From Streptomyces sp. NBC_00440 (GTDB lineage: Bacteria > Actinomycetota > Actinomycetes > Streptomycetales > Streptomycetaceae): 64,000 bases of DNA. The DNA is taken from contig NZ_CP107921.1 in assembly GCF_036014215.1 (NCBI RefSeq), positions 7,313,501 through 7,377,500 on the forward strand, given 5' to 3'. Shown in pieces: positions 35,918 through 44,807 of the stretch. How positions within the stretch are numbered: position 1 is the stretch's first letter; every line of letters starts with the position of its first letter. The notes under the pieces were generated by a model. That model did no database searches. It had not been told where the DNA came from and saw nothing but the letters and a program-made list of their open reading frames with translations. A program made the position numbers and the translations under genes.

Positions 35918-36912
35918 CGCAGGAGGCCTCCTCGTGGGATTGCGGGCTGTTCGCTGACGCTCGGGGAGAAGTGGCAGGCCGCTCGGTGCCGGCGGGTCAC
36001 CGCGGCGTCGGCCGGGTCGGAGCTGAGGCAGACGGTGCGCTCGGTGTGCGTGAGCGGGCCGATCGGGCAGCGGGGGTGGTAGCGGCAACCGGTGGGCGGG
36101 TGGTGCGGGTCCGGCGGGTCCGTGTCTCCGATGCCGTCGCCGTCACCGGGGTCGTCGAACAGGCCGGTGCGGGCGGACGGGGCCGCGGCGAGCAGGTCGC
36201 GCGTGTAGGGGTGTTGCGGGTCGTTGAGGACTTGCTGGGCGGGGCCCATCTCCACGATGCGGCCGAGATACATCACGGCGATCACGTCGCTGAGATAGCG
36301 CACCACGGCCAGGTTGTGCGAGATGAACAGCATCGACAGGTCCAGTCGCCGTTGCAGTGTGCGGACCAGGTTGAGCACGGCGCCCTGCACCGACACGTCG
36401 AGCGCGGACGTGATCTCGTCGGCGATCAGTACCTGCGGCTGCCCGGCCAACGCGCGGGCGAGCGCCACACGTTGCCGCTGACCGCCTGACAGGTGCTTCG
36501 GCAGCATCCCCGCCCGGTCCGGGTCGAGGTTGACCAGTTCGAGCAGTCTCGCCACCTCGGCCCGCCGGCCCGCGGCCCCGGCGTGGGCGCCGCGCGGCAG
36601 GGCCTCGGTGATCGACTCACCGATGCTCATCCGCGGGTCCAGCGAGGAGTACGGGTCCTGGAACACCATCTGCAGCGGACGCCTTCGCGGCAGGCTCTTC
36701 ACATCCACGCCGCCGAGCATGACGCGGCCCGCGGCGACCGGTACAAGGCCCACCGCGGCCCGTGCCAGGGTCGACTTGCCTGATCCCGACTCCCCGACCA
36801 GCCCGACCACCTGTCCCTTGGGCACGGTCAGGCTGACCTGGTCCACTGCGGTCAGGCCTCCGCGCCGGGCGCCGTAGCGCACGCTCACCTCGTCAAACAC
36901 CAGCGCGCTCAT
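35914..36912 (-). CDS. Oligopeptide ABC transporter ATPase (DppF/OppF type)
   Basis: 332 residues. Walker A 'GLVGESGSGKSTLARAAVGL', Q-loop 'MVFQDPYSSLDPRMSIGE', ABC signature 'HLSGGQRQRVALARAL', Walker B 'VLIADEITSALDVS', and the peptide-transporter C-terminal tail with Cys residues ('GCRYHPRCPIG...TVCLS'). It energises peptide import together with the ATPase domain fused to the next permease. ATG 36912 overlaps the upstream stop by ATGA; its own stop overlaps the S9-S12 start the same way. Confidence 0.93.
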   Translation of the reverse strand: MSALVFDEVSVRYGARRGGLTAVDQVSLTVPKGQVVGLVGESGSGKSTLARAAVGLVPVAAGRVMLGGVDVKSLPRRRPLQMVFQDPYSSLDPRMSIGESITEALPRGAHAGAAGRRAEVARLLELVNLDPDRAGMLPKHLSGGQRQRVALARALAGQPQVLIADEITSALDVSVQGAVLNLVRTLQRRLDLSMLFISHNLAVVRYLSDVIAVMYLGRIVEMGPAQQVLNDPQHPYTRDLLAAAPSARTGLFDDPGDGDGIGDTDPPDPHHPPTGCRYHPRCPIGPLTHTERTVCLSSDPADAAVTRRHRAACHFSPSVSEQPAIPRGGLLR

Positions 36913-38840
36913 TCGACACCTCCGTAGGCGGCTTCCCGGCCGGACTCCCGCGCGACGGCGCCGTTCGGATGCCAGCAGGCGACCCGGTGTGCCCGGTCGA
37001 CCCGCTCCAGGACCGGGTCCTCGCTCCGGCACCGGTCCGTCGCCACCGGGCAGCGGGCGGCGAACGCGCACCCCTCGGGCACCTGGTCCGGCTCGGGCGG
37101 GCGGCCGGGGACCACGGCCAGCGGCTCGTCGCGGTCGGTGTCCAGTTCCAGCGTCGCGGCCAGCAACGCCCGGGTGTAGGGATGTCTCGGTACAGACATG
37201 AGGTCGGCGGTGGGGAGGTCCTCGACGACGCGGCCCGCGTACATGACGAGCATCCGGTCACAGGTCTGCGCGACGACCGCGATGTCGTGGCTGATCAGGA
37301 GGATGGCCGCGTTCTCGGTCTCCCTCGTCCGCGCGAGGAGGCGCAGCACCTGGCGCTGCACGGTGACGTCCAGCGCCGTCGTCGGCTCGTCGGCGATGAT
37401 CAGTTTCGGCTCGCCCATCAGCCCCATGCCGATCATCGCGCGCTGCCGCATCCCGCCGGAGAACTGGTGCGGGTACTGCCGGGCACGTCGTTCCGCGGCG
37501 GGAATGCGCACCTCGCGCAACCGGTCCACGGCTCTGGCGAAGGCTTCGCGCCTGTTGAGGCCGTGGTGCTGCTCCGATGCCTCAGCCAGCTGGCGGCCGA
37601 TCCGCCGGGTCGGGTTGAACGAGCTCGTCGGATCCTGGAAGACCATCGCCAGCGACGTGCCGAGCAACTTGCGCAACTCCCGCTCCGGGGTCGTCAGGAG
37701 CGGAGTCCCCGCGAACTCAAGCCGGTCCGCGGTCACGACACCCGGCGTCTCGATCAGCCGCGAAACCGCCAGTCCGGTCAGGCTCTTGCCCGATCCGGAT
37801 TCCCCGACCACACCGATCGCCTCACCGTCGCGCACGGTGAAACTCACGCCGCGCACCGGGACCGTCCACCCGTCCGCACGCGGGAACGCCACGTGCAGGT
37901 TCTCCACCAACAGCACCGGCTTCGCCGGGGGTTCCTCGGCCGCGGCGGGACGGGCGGGCGGCGCCGGCCGGGCGGGGATCCGGGCGGTCGGGGTGCGCAC
38001 GCCGACCACCGCGGCGACGGTCTCCCCCACCAGGTTGAACGCGAGACCGGCGAGCACCACTGCCGCACCGGGAGCGAGCGCGGCCGCCGGATTCACGTAG
38101 ATCCCGTCCAGTCCCTCGCCCAGGAGCCGCCCCCAGTCGTATCGGGGTGCCTGGACGCCGATGCCGAGGAAGGAGAGCGAGGCGAACGCGAGCAGTGCGC
38201 CGCCCGCGCTGATGGTGGCGTTCACTATCAACGGTTCGCCGATGTTGGGCAGGACGTGCCGGACGAGCAACCGGAGCCGGCCGACGCCCGCGATGCGCGC
38301 CGCCGATACGTAGTCCCGCCCTGCCACCGACGCGGCGAGGGTCTGCGCCAGCCTGGCGAAGCCCGGCGCCGTCGCGAACGCGATCGCAAGGACCGCGCCT
38401 CGGGTGCCCACGCCGAAGATGACCGCGAAGAACAACGCAAGAAGCAGCCCCGGGAACGCCACCGCGATGTCCACGGCGGAGGTGATCAGCCTGCCGGCCC
38501 GGCGCGGCAGCACCGACGGCAAGGTACCCAGCAGGAGACCGACCGTGACGCCGACCGCCTTGGCGATCACCGCGAGTTCGACCGAGAACCGGGTGGCCAC
38601 GAGCGTGCGGTAGAAGATGTCGCGGCCGAGCGAGTCGGTGCCCAACAGGTGTGCCCCGGAGGGGCCTTGGCTGATCGCGTTCGTGTCGACCGCGGCCGCC
38701 TGCTCGCCCCACAGCACCGGTCCCAGGATGGCGAGTGCGGCCAACGCGACCAACAGCGCCAGTGAGCACGCCCCCATCGGGGTGCGCGCGGCCGCCGACC
38801 AGGCCGAGCCGCGCCTTCTCCACTGCGATGTCGACGTCAT
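36909..38840 (-). CDS. Oligopeptide ABC transporter permease fused to ATPase (DppC-DppD)
   Basis: 643 residues. Residues 1-about 280 are a DppC-type permease: N-terminal helix, 'GTDSLGRDIFYRTLVATRFSVELA', several membrane helices, and the ATPase-contact EAA loop 'SVAGRDYVSAARIAGVGRLRLLVRHVLPN'. After a Pro/Ala linker (about 285-310) comes a complete ATPase: 'GVVGESGSGKSLTGLAVSRL', 'AMVFQDPTSSFNPTRRIG', 'QFSGGMRQRAMIGMGL', 'LIIADEPTTALDVT', and a Cys-containing tail. In most bacteria these are two genes. Start overlaps the DppB-like stop by one base. Confidence 0.93.
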   Translation of the reverse strand: MTSTSQWRRRGSAWSAAARTPMGACSLALLVALAALAILGPVLWGEQAAAVDTNAISQGPSGAHLLGTDSLGRDIFYRTLVATRFSVELAVIAKAVGVTVGLLLGTLPSVLPRRAGRLITSAVDIAVAFPGLLLALFFAVIFGVGTRGAVLAIAFATAPGFARLAQTLAASVAGRDYVSAARIAGVGRLRLLVRHVLPNIGEPLIVNATISAGGALLAFASLSFLGIGVQAPRYDWGRLLGEGLDGIYVNPAAALAPGAAVVLAGLAFNLVGETVAAVVGVRTPTARIPARPAPPARPAAAEEPPAKPVLLVENLHVAFPRADGWTVPVRGVSFTVRDGEAIGVVGESGSGKSLTGLAVSRLIETPGVVTADRLEFAGTPLLTTPERELRKLLGTSLAMVFQDPTSSFNPTRRIGRQLAEASEQHHGLNRREAFARAVDRLREVRIPAAERRARQYPHQFSGGMRQRAMIGMGLMGEPKLIIADEPTTALDVTVQRQVLRLLARTRETENAAILLISHDIAVVAQTCDRMLVMYAGRVVEDLPTADLMSVPRHPYTRALLAATLELDTDRDEPLAVVPGRPPEPDQVPEGCAFAARCPVATDRCRSEDPVLERVDRAHRVACWHPNGAVARESGREAAYGGVE

Positions 38841-39832
38841 CAGCTCTCCTGGATGGTCGAGCGCGGGTCGAGCAGCGCCAGCAGCACGTCGACCGCCAGG
38901 TTCACCAGCAGCACCCCGATGCCGTAGACGAGCACGATGCCCTGCACCGTCGGATAGTCCTTCGCCAGAATCGACTGCACGATCGTCGAGCCGAGCCCGG
39001 GCCAGGCGAAGACGTTCTCCACCAGCACCGTCCCGGCGACCATCGCGGTGAGCATCAGCCCGCCCAACGTCAGCGTGGCGGTCAGCGCGCTCGGCAGGGC
39101 GTGCCGGACGTACACGAGCCGGGCGGGCAGCCGCTTCGCCCGGGCGGTGCGGACGAAGTCGTCGCCGAGCACAGACAGCATCTCCACCCGTACGATCCGC
39201 GCCAGCACCGCCGTCGCCCCGGTCGCCAGTGCCGTCACCGGCAGCACGAACGTGCTCGCGCCGCCGCTCCCGGCGACCGGGAACCAGCCAAGGCGCACGG
39301 CGAAGAACGCGACGAGGCCGACGGCGACGAGGAACTCAGGGACGGCGGCCAGGAACACGCTCACCGAGGTGAATCCCAGCTCGACGCCCCGCCGTCTGCC
39401 GCCCCTGGTCAACACCGCGAACAGCACGCCGAGCGGAATCGCCAGGGCGACCACCACCACGAACGCCGGCACGGCCAGCGCGAGCGTCGCGGGCAGACGG
39501 TCGCCGATCACCTGCGCCACCGGCAGGTTGCTCGTCATCGACGTACCGAAGTCGCCGGTGAACAGGTTGCCGAGGTAGTGGCCGTACTGCACCCACAACG
39601 GGTCGTCCAGGCCGAGTGCTTGGCGCCGGGCCTCGACCAGCTCGGTGGGTGCGGTCATTCCCAGCGCCGCCCGGACCGGGTCGCCCGGGACCAGGTGGAT
39701 CATCAGGAATGCCGTGGTCAGCAGCACCCACAGCGCGACGAGGAATCGCCGCAGCCTGCGCCGTGCGAACGGCAGCCACGGGCCGCCCCGGATTCCGGCA
39801 CGCGAGGCGGCCGGCACCGCAGCGGTGGCCAT
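38840..39832 (-). CDS. Oligopeptide ABC transporter permease (DppB/OppB type)
   Basis: 330 residues, about six membrane helices. 'LVPGDPVRAALGMTAPTELVEARRQALGLDDPLWVQYGHYLGNLFTGDFGTSM' is the DppB N-terminal signature, and 'VRTARAKRLPARLVYVRHALPSALTATLTLGGLMLTAMVAGTVLVENVFAWPGLG' holds the EAA loop. It forms the membrane channel with the DppC domain of the next gene. ATG 39832 overlaps the substrate-binding protein stop by one base (TGATG). Confidence 0.93.
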   Translation of the reverse strand: MATAAVPAASRAGIRGGPWLPFARRRLRRFLVALWVLLTTAFLMIHLVPGDPVRAALGMTAPTELVEARRQALGLDDPLWVQYGHYLGNLFTGDFGTSMTSNLPVAQVIGDRLPATLALAVPAFVVVVALAIPLGVLFAVLTRGGRRRGVELGFTSVSVFLAAVPEFLVAVGLVAFFAVRLGWFPVAGSGGASTFVLPVTALATGATAVLARIVRVEMLSVLGDDFVRTARAKRLPARLVYVRHALPSALTATLTLGGLMLTAMVAGTVLVENVFAWPGLGSTIVQSILAKDYPTVQGIVLVYGIGVLLVNLAVDVLLALLDPRSTIQES

Positions 39833-41421
39833 CAGCCGTACATCCGTATCGACGACGGCGTGATGGAGCCCGCGCTGACCTCGAACCGCGCTCCGGTGCC
39901 GAAGAACGGGATGACCGAGTGGACGTAGGGGACGACGTCGACGCGCTTGATCAGCGACGTCTCGGCCGCGAGCCACGCGCGGCAGCTGTCGTCGCCGACC
40001 AGCGCCGACGCCCGGCGCACCTGAGAGTCGTACCCGGCGTTCCGGATGTGCGCGAAGTTGGTGCCCTGCGGCGGCGTCCTGCCCGACATGAACTGCACTG
40101 CCTGGCTGGGCAGTTCGAAGCCGAAGGGAGCCATCGAGACATCCCACGCTCCGGTGGTGAACAGCGCCTGGTTGAGCCCGGAGCTGTCGACGCCCTTCAG
40201 CTTGACGTCGACTCCGATGCTCTTCCAGGTCTGCTGCGCCAGCTCGGCGGTGGGCGCCATGGTCGGCCCGAGTTGCGTCGCGTAGATCATGGTGAGGGCG
40301 AGCCGCTTGCCGTCCTTGACGCGCACGCCACTCGGGCCCACGCGCCAGCCCGCCGCGTCGAGCGCAGTTCTGGCCGCGGCGAGGTCGTGCGCGGGAAGGT
40401 TGCCCTTCAGGGTGTCGCCCGTACAGGCCCGGGGTTCGGCCGTGACCATGCCTGTGGCCGGTCTGCCGGTGCCGCTGGTGAGCACCTTGCCGAGCTGCGT
40501 CAGGTCGAGTGCCTGGACCAGGGCGCGGCGGACACGTTCGTCCCGGCCGGCGCGGCCGGGAGCCTCGTTGAAGAACAACTCTCCCATCGGAGCGAGGTAG
40601 TCGGCGTGGAAAAGCTTCTGCGCGGAGAGCCGCTTCTTGTCCGGCCCGACCGTGGCCGCGGCGTTGAGGCCGCCGGAGAGCAGCAGGTTCGCCGAGGTGG
40701 TGGCGTTCGGGACCACCCGCACGACCACCTTGTCGGGCAGCCCCGGCTGGTTGGTCTTCCACGCGCCCGGCCCCCACGTGTAGTCCTTGCGCCGGGTGAG
40801 CGTGTAGTGGTCGTTGGGTACGGCCTCGGTGACGGTGAACATGCCGGTGCCCGCGCCGCCCTTGGCCAGCAGCGAACGGTCCCGCAGGCCCGCGGCGCAC
40901 ACCATCGGCAGCCGGCCCGCGTTGCGCAGCAGGAACGCGTCCGGCGCTCCGCTGGTGAGCGTAACGGTGCGGCTCGCGTTGTCGGCGGTCGCCTTCGTTC
41001 CGGGCGCGATGGTCACCCCCGCGAACGGGGACTTGTTCGCCGGGTCGCCCACGAAGTTGATGTTCGCCGCGACGTCCGCGGCGGTCAGCGGCGAGCCGTC
41101 GGCGCAGGTGATGCCGCGCCGCAGGCTGAACGTGGCTTTCGTCGTCGTGGCGTGCCACTTGTCCGCCAGTCCCGTCACGGGCTTTCCGGCGGCGTCGACG
41201 TTGAGCAGCGAGTCGTAGAGGTAGCGATCGGTCTGGATGGCGACCGAGAGGACCGTCATCTGCGGGTCGAGGCTTCCGGGGTCGGACGCGATCGCCTGCG
41301 TGAAGGTCCTGCCGTCCGCCAGTTTCTGGTGTGCGGTCCGCCCTGGTGTGGACTGCGAGACTCCTCCGCACGCGCTGACCGTCAGCGCCAGCGCGCCGAG
41401 CAGCACGACCCGGCGCCTCAC
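39832..41421 (-). CDS. Oligopeptide ABC transporter substrate-binding lipoprotein (SBP_bac_5)
   Basis: 529 residues. GTG start preceded by GGAGA; lipoprotein signal 'RRRVVLLGALALTVSAC' with Cys18. Family 5 extracellular solute-binding protein: 'DPGSLDPQMTVLSVAIQTDRYLYDSLLNVD', 'WHATTTKATFSLRRGITCADGSPLTAADVAANINFV', 'VRRALVQALDLTQLGKVL'. It captures oligopeptides or peptide-like ligands outside the cell for the adjacent importer. The overlap GTGA couples it to the upstream serine hydrolase gene. The ligand is unknown; gene context suggests D-amino-acid-containing peptides. Confidence 0.92.
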   Translation of the reverse strand: MRRRVVLLGALALTVSACGGVSQSTPGRTAHQKLADGRTFTQAIASDPGSLDPQMTVLSVAIQTDRYLYDSLLNVDAAGKPVTGLADKWHATTTKATFSLRRGITCADGSPLTAADVAANINFVGDPANKSPFAGVTIAPGTKATADNASRTVTLTSGAPDAFLLRNAGRLPMVCAAGLRDRSLLAKGGAGTGMFTVTEAVPNDHYTLTRRKDYTWGPGAWKTNQPGLPDKVVVRVVPNATTSANLLLSGGLNAAATVGPDKKRLSAQKLFHADYLAPMGELFFNEAPGRAGRDERVRRALVQALDLTQLGKVLTSGTGRPATGMVTAEPRACTGDTLKGNLPAHDLAAARTALDAAGWRVGPSGVRVKDGKRLALTMIYATQLGPTMAPTAELAQQTWKSIGVDVKLKGVDSSGLNQALFTTGAWDVSMAPFGFELPSQAVQFMSGRTPPQGTNFAHIRNAGYDSQVRRASALVGDDSCRAWLAAETSLIKRVDVVPYVHSVIPFFGTGARFEVSAGSITPSSIRMYG

Positions 41422-42317
41422 GACGTCTCTCCGTGGCGGAGATGGTCCACGGCGAGCCGGGCGGCCCTGCCGATCGAGGTATCGACAGCGGGCCGGCGGT
41501 CCTCCAGGGAGTCCGCGCGGGTGAACACCGCGACGGCGTACTGCCTGCCGTCCGGGTAGGTCAGCACACCTGCTTCGTTGCGGATCGCGGGAAGCGTGCC
41601 CGTCTTGGCCGCCACCTGGACCCCGGTGTCGAGGCCGGACGAGATCCTGTGCGGCCAGATCTGCCGTCCCATGATCGCGCGGACCTTCTCGCAGGCCCCG
41701 GGATCGGCCGCGCGGTCGGTCCAGATCGCGTCGAGCAGCCGGGTGATCTCCCGCGGGGTGGACGACGTCGTCCTGGCCGGGTCCAGCACCGCCAGCTTCC
41801 ACAGCTGTTCCGGGGCGGCCGCGGCGAGCGCGGCCTCCGCGTCGTCGCCTTCGCCGGCACCGAGGTCGGACAGCAACGACGCGAAGAGGTCCTCGCAGCA
41901 GCCGCGGATGCGCGTTCGGGACAGCCCGAGGTCGGTGAGCACGCGGTCCACGGCGTCCTGTCCGACCCGGTGGAACACGACGTCGGTGGCCGCGTTGTCG
42001 CTCATGGTCAGCATGAACAGCGCCAGGTCGCGCCAGCTCATCTCCACGTCGTCGACGCACCCGGCCGTGCCGATCCCGCCGACGCGGTAGCGCGCGGTGA
42101 CCCGGGTCCGTTCGGTCTCGTCCAGCTGTCCGGCGGCCACCTCGCGGGCGTAGGCGACCGCGACCGGGATCTTGAAGACCGACGCCAGGACCACCGGGGC
42201 GTCCGCGCCTACGGCGACCTCGGGGCCGTCGGTCACCCCGATCTCACGGGCGTGCAGGAATCCTTGCGCTCCCGCCTCGGCGAAGACCGCGGCGATCTCG
42301 TCGGCGATGGCGTTCAC
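41418..42317 (-). CDS. Leaderless class A beta-lactamase-like serine hydrolase
   Basis: 299 residues with no signal peptide. It carries all three penicillin-recognising motifs: SxxK as S46-V-F-K49, SDN at 106-108 ('TMSDNAATD'), and KTG in 'AAKTGTLPAIRNEAG'. I do not see the ExxLN omega-loop motif with the Glu that deacylates in true class A beta-lactamases. With a cytosolic location this argues against beta-lactam resistance and for a peptidase, amidase or esterase acting on imported D-peptides. It is a paralogue of the enzyme encoded at 43846-44739. Coupled to both neighbours by GTGA overlaps. Confidence 0.83.
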   Translation of the reverse strand: MNAIADEIAAVFAEAGAQGFLHAREIGVTDGPEVAVGADAPVVLASVFKIPVAVAYAREVAAGQLDETERTRVTARYRVGGIGTAGCVDDVEMSWRDLALFMLTMSDNAATDVVFHRVGQDAVDRVLTDLGLSRTRIRGCCEDLFASLLSDLGAGEGDDAEAALAAAAPEQLWKLAVLDPARTTSSTPREITRLLDAIWTDRAADPGACEKVRAIMGRQIWPHRISSGLDTGVQVAAKTGTLPAIRNEAGVLTYPDGRQYAVAVFTRADSLEDRRPAVDTSIGRAARLAVDHLRHGETS

Positions 42318-43705
42318 CGGCTCACCCGCCGATCGGCCCGGCCGGTGTGCAGGAACCGCGCTCGCCCGGTCCCGTCGTCCCCGACGAACGCGTGCACCAT
42401 GTGCATGCCGCGCTGCGGCTTCACGGGGATCAGCCTGTCGCCGTCGTACGCGACCAGTTCGATCCTTTCCGGCGGACCGCCGTCGAGTTCGGCGAACACT
42501 CCCTTCGGGGTCCGCTCGGCCCACAGCCTGCCGTCGGCGTCCTCGCTGACGACGGTGTCGCCGACGGACGACGCGTACGTGCCCACGTACCTCGCTGTCT
42601 CGACACGGGGGGCGTCGGCGTCCGGCACCGGGAGCGCCGGCATCTCTGTTCCGGCCAGCTCGCGCAGCACGCGTCCGACGAGTTCGACGTACAGCGGGAG
42701 CGGGTTGCCGCCGTTGGTCAGCAACGCCACCGCGATGTCGTGTTCGGGAGCCACCCGTAGGAAGGCCGACTGGCCGAGTGTGCCTCCGTCGTGGCCGACC
42801 ACCGTGCCGCCGGGCCAGTCGAAGAGCGACCAGCCCAGTCCCCAGGCGTCGCCCAGCAGACCGAGATCCGGCAGTTCCACCTCGCGGCGCCGCATGGCGA
42901 GCGCGCTCTCCGGAGTGAGCACCGCCGTCCCGTCGGGCCCCCTGCCCCCGTCGAGATGCATCCGGGCGAACGTCAGAAGGTCCCGCGGCCGCATCGCCAG
43001 CATCGATCCGGCGGGCGCGTTCGACCGGGGCAGCGCCCAGACCTGCGCGGGCTGCGGCTCGGCGTCGGGGTCGGGAGTGAGGTGCCCTGACGCGGCGCGG
43101 AACCTGACGGCCTCGTACGGGCTGGGGGCGACGTGGGTCAGCCCCAGCGGCGTGCACAGGTGGTCGCGCAGGCAGTCGTCGTACGACTTCTCGCGCAGCA
43201 CCTCGACGATGCGACCGAGTACGCAGAAGGCGGCGTTGTTGTACGAGAACATCTCGCCCGGCGCGAACAGCTGGGGCACGTCGGCGAGGAGGGTGACGAG
43301 CCTGTGCACCGCGTCGTCCCCGCGACCGGTGTCGAGGAAGACGTCGCCCTCGAACCCCGAGGTGTGGCACATCAGTTGGCGTACGGTGATCTTCGCGGAG
43401 GCCGTCTCGTCACCGACGGCGAATTCGGGCAGGTACGCCCGGACCGGGGCGTCGATGTCGAGCGCGCCCTCGTCGACGAGCTGCATCGCCAGCGTGGTCG
43501 TCCAGACCTTGGTGATCGACCCGATCTGGAAGACGGAGTCCGCGGTGGCCTCGACGCCGGTGTGCTTGTTCAGCACCCCGGCCGCACGGTCGATCATCTC
43601 TCCGTGCGCGTATACGGCGATCGACGCGGCCGGCACCTTGTGTTCGGCCAGCAACTCGGGAAGGCGACTTTCCAACCAGCCACGGAGTTCATTGAGTTCG
43701 GACAT
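42314..43705 (-). CDS. Leaderless S12-family serine hydrolase (D-aminopeptidase/esterase-like)
   Basis: 463 residues, cytosolic. SxxK as S63-I-T-K66 in 'QIGSITKVWTTTLAMQLVDEG', YxN in 'MFSYNNAAF', HxG in 'VGHDGGTLGQ', then an extra C-terminal beta domain ('YVGTYASSVGD...'). Family S12 includes D,D-carboxypeptidase, D-aminopeptidase and D-stereospecific esterases. It closely resembles the C-terminal half of the S9-S12 fusion protein. ATG 43705 preceded by AGAGG. It appears to be the first gene of the seven-gene coupled operon ending at 32561. Confidence 0.85.
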   Translation of the reverse strand: MSELNELRGWLESRLPELLAEHKVPAASIAVYAHGEMIDRAAGVLNKHTGVEATADSVFQIGSITKVWTTTLAMQLVDEGALDIDAPVRAYLPEFAVGDETASAKITVRQLMCHTSGFEGDVFLDTGRGDDAVHRLVTLLADVPQLFAPGEMFSYNNAAFCVLGRIVEVLREKSYDDCLRDHLCTPLGLTHVAPSPYEAVRFRAASGHLTPDPDAEPQPAQVWALPRSNAPAGSMLAMRPRDLLTFARMHLDGGRGPDGTAVLTPESALAMRRREVELPDLGLLGDAWGLGWSLFDWPGGTVVGHDGGTLGQSAFLRVAPEHDIAVALLTNGGNPLPLYVELVGRVLRELAGTEMPALPVPDADAPRVETARYVGTYASSVGDTVVSEDADGRLWAERTPKGVFAELDGGPPERIELVAYDGDRLIPVKPQRGMHMVHAFVGDDGTGRARFLHTGRADRRVSR

Positions 43706-43845
43706 GTGCACCTCTTGTCTCGGCGAGGGAGAACGGGCGATTCCGGGAGGGTATGACCTGTGCGCTGATGGCCGATTCGTGAGAAACGACGAGAATTGCC
43801 GAAACCTTCATCGCGACCGACGAAACGCCCGGCCGCCGCTATGGG

Positions 43846-44739
43846 TTACCGCCTGAGCCAGTCCACCGCCCGCGCGGCGGCGAAACCGATGAAGGCGTCA
43901 CGCTCGGGAACTCTCGAACGGGCGTCGACGGCCCTGGTGAAGACGCCGACCGCGTACCGGCCACCGTCCGGGTACTCCACCACGCCGATCTCGTTGCGCA
44001 GCGAGGGCAGCGTGCCGGTCTTGCCGCTGATCCTGACGTCGTCGTCCGCGAAGCCGGAGCGCAGCCGGTGCGGCCACACCTGCAGTTCCAGCCAGCGCCG
44101 GACGTCGGCGCACGCCGTCGCGGGTGCCGCTTCGTCACGCCAGATCAGGCCCAGCAGGCGGGTGCTCTCCGCGGCGGTGGTCCGGCAGGTCTCTTCGGGT
44201 GTCAACGCGCGCAGCTTGGCCAGTTGTTCGGCCGGCATCGCGGCCAGAATCCGTTCGTCGTCCTGGTAGTCGATCCCGAGGTCCTCGCCGATCGTGCGCA
44301 ACAGGTCCCCGCAGTCGTGGGGGACGGCCGTGTGCGGGAGGTCGAGCCGGCGCAGAGTCCCGGCGACCGCGGCCTTTCCCACCTTCCCGAGGATCAGGTC
44401 CGTGGCGACGTTGTCGCTGATGCCAATCATCAGGACGGCGAGGTCGTACCAGGACATCGTGACGTCGTGGCGGAACGTCGCGAGGCCGTACGGACTGGCG
44501 GTCGGATGTCCCGGTGGCACCGTGATCCGCTCGGCGAGGTCGAGTTCACCGTCGGCCGCCTGCCGGGCAAGTTCCACTGCTACGGGAACCTTGAACACGG
44601 ACGCGGTGACCACCGGCTCGTCGGCGTCGATGCCCACGTGTCGCGAGCTGTCCAGATCGGCCGCGTGCAGCCATACCTGGACGCCGGCTTCCGCCGCCCG
44701 CCCGGTGATTGTCTCGACCAGTTCCGATTCGGTGACCAT
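43846..44739 (-). CDS. Leaderless class A beta-lactamase-like serine hydrolase
   Basis: 297 residues, no signal peptide. SxxK as S47-V-F-K50, SDN at 108-110 ('GISDNVATD'), KTG in 'SGKTGTLPSLRNEIG'. Same architecture as the enzyme at 41418-42317, including 'DVTMSWYDLAVLM' against 'DVEMSWRDLALFM', so the two arose by duplication. A typical omega-loop Glu motif is not visible. Probably hydrolyses D-peptides or N-acyl-D-amino acids in the cytosol. GAAGGGA precedes the ATG. Separated from the next operon by 140 bases and from the MFS gene by 68 bases. Confidence 0.82.
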   Translation of the reverse strand: MVTESELVETITGRAAEAGVQVWLHAADLDSSRHVGIDADEPVVTASVFKVPVAVELARQAADGELDLAERITVPPGHPTASPYGLATFRHDVTMSWYDLAVLMIGISDNVATDLILGKVGKAAVAGTLRRLDLPHTAVPHDCGDLLRTIGEDLGIDYQDDERILAAMPAEQLAKLRALTPEETCRTTAAESTRLLGLIWRDEAAPATACADVRRWLELQVWPHRLRSGFADDDVRISGKTGTLPSLRNEIGVVEYPDGGRYAVGVFTRAVDARSRVPERDAFIGFAAARAVDWLRR

Positions 44740-44807
44740 GGGGTCCCTTCTCTCTGTCGGGGTGGATTTCTGTCCGGACGGGATCTGTTTCCCGGTACAC
44801 CGGTCGA

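Noticed and set aside
41418..44739. Beta-lactam resistance genes
   Set aside because: No signal peptides, no visible omega-loop Glu motif, and cotranscription with a peptide importer fit peptide or amide hydrolysis better.
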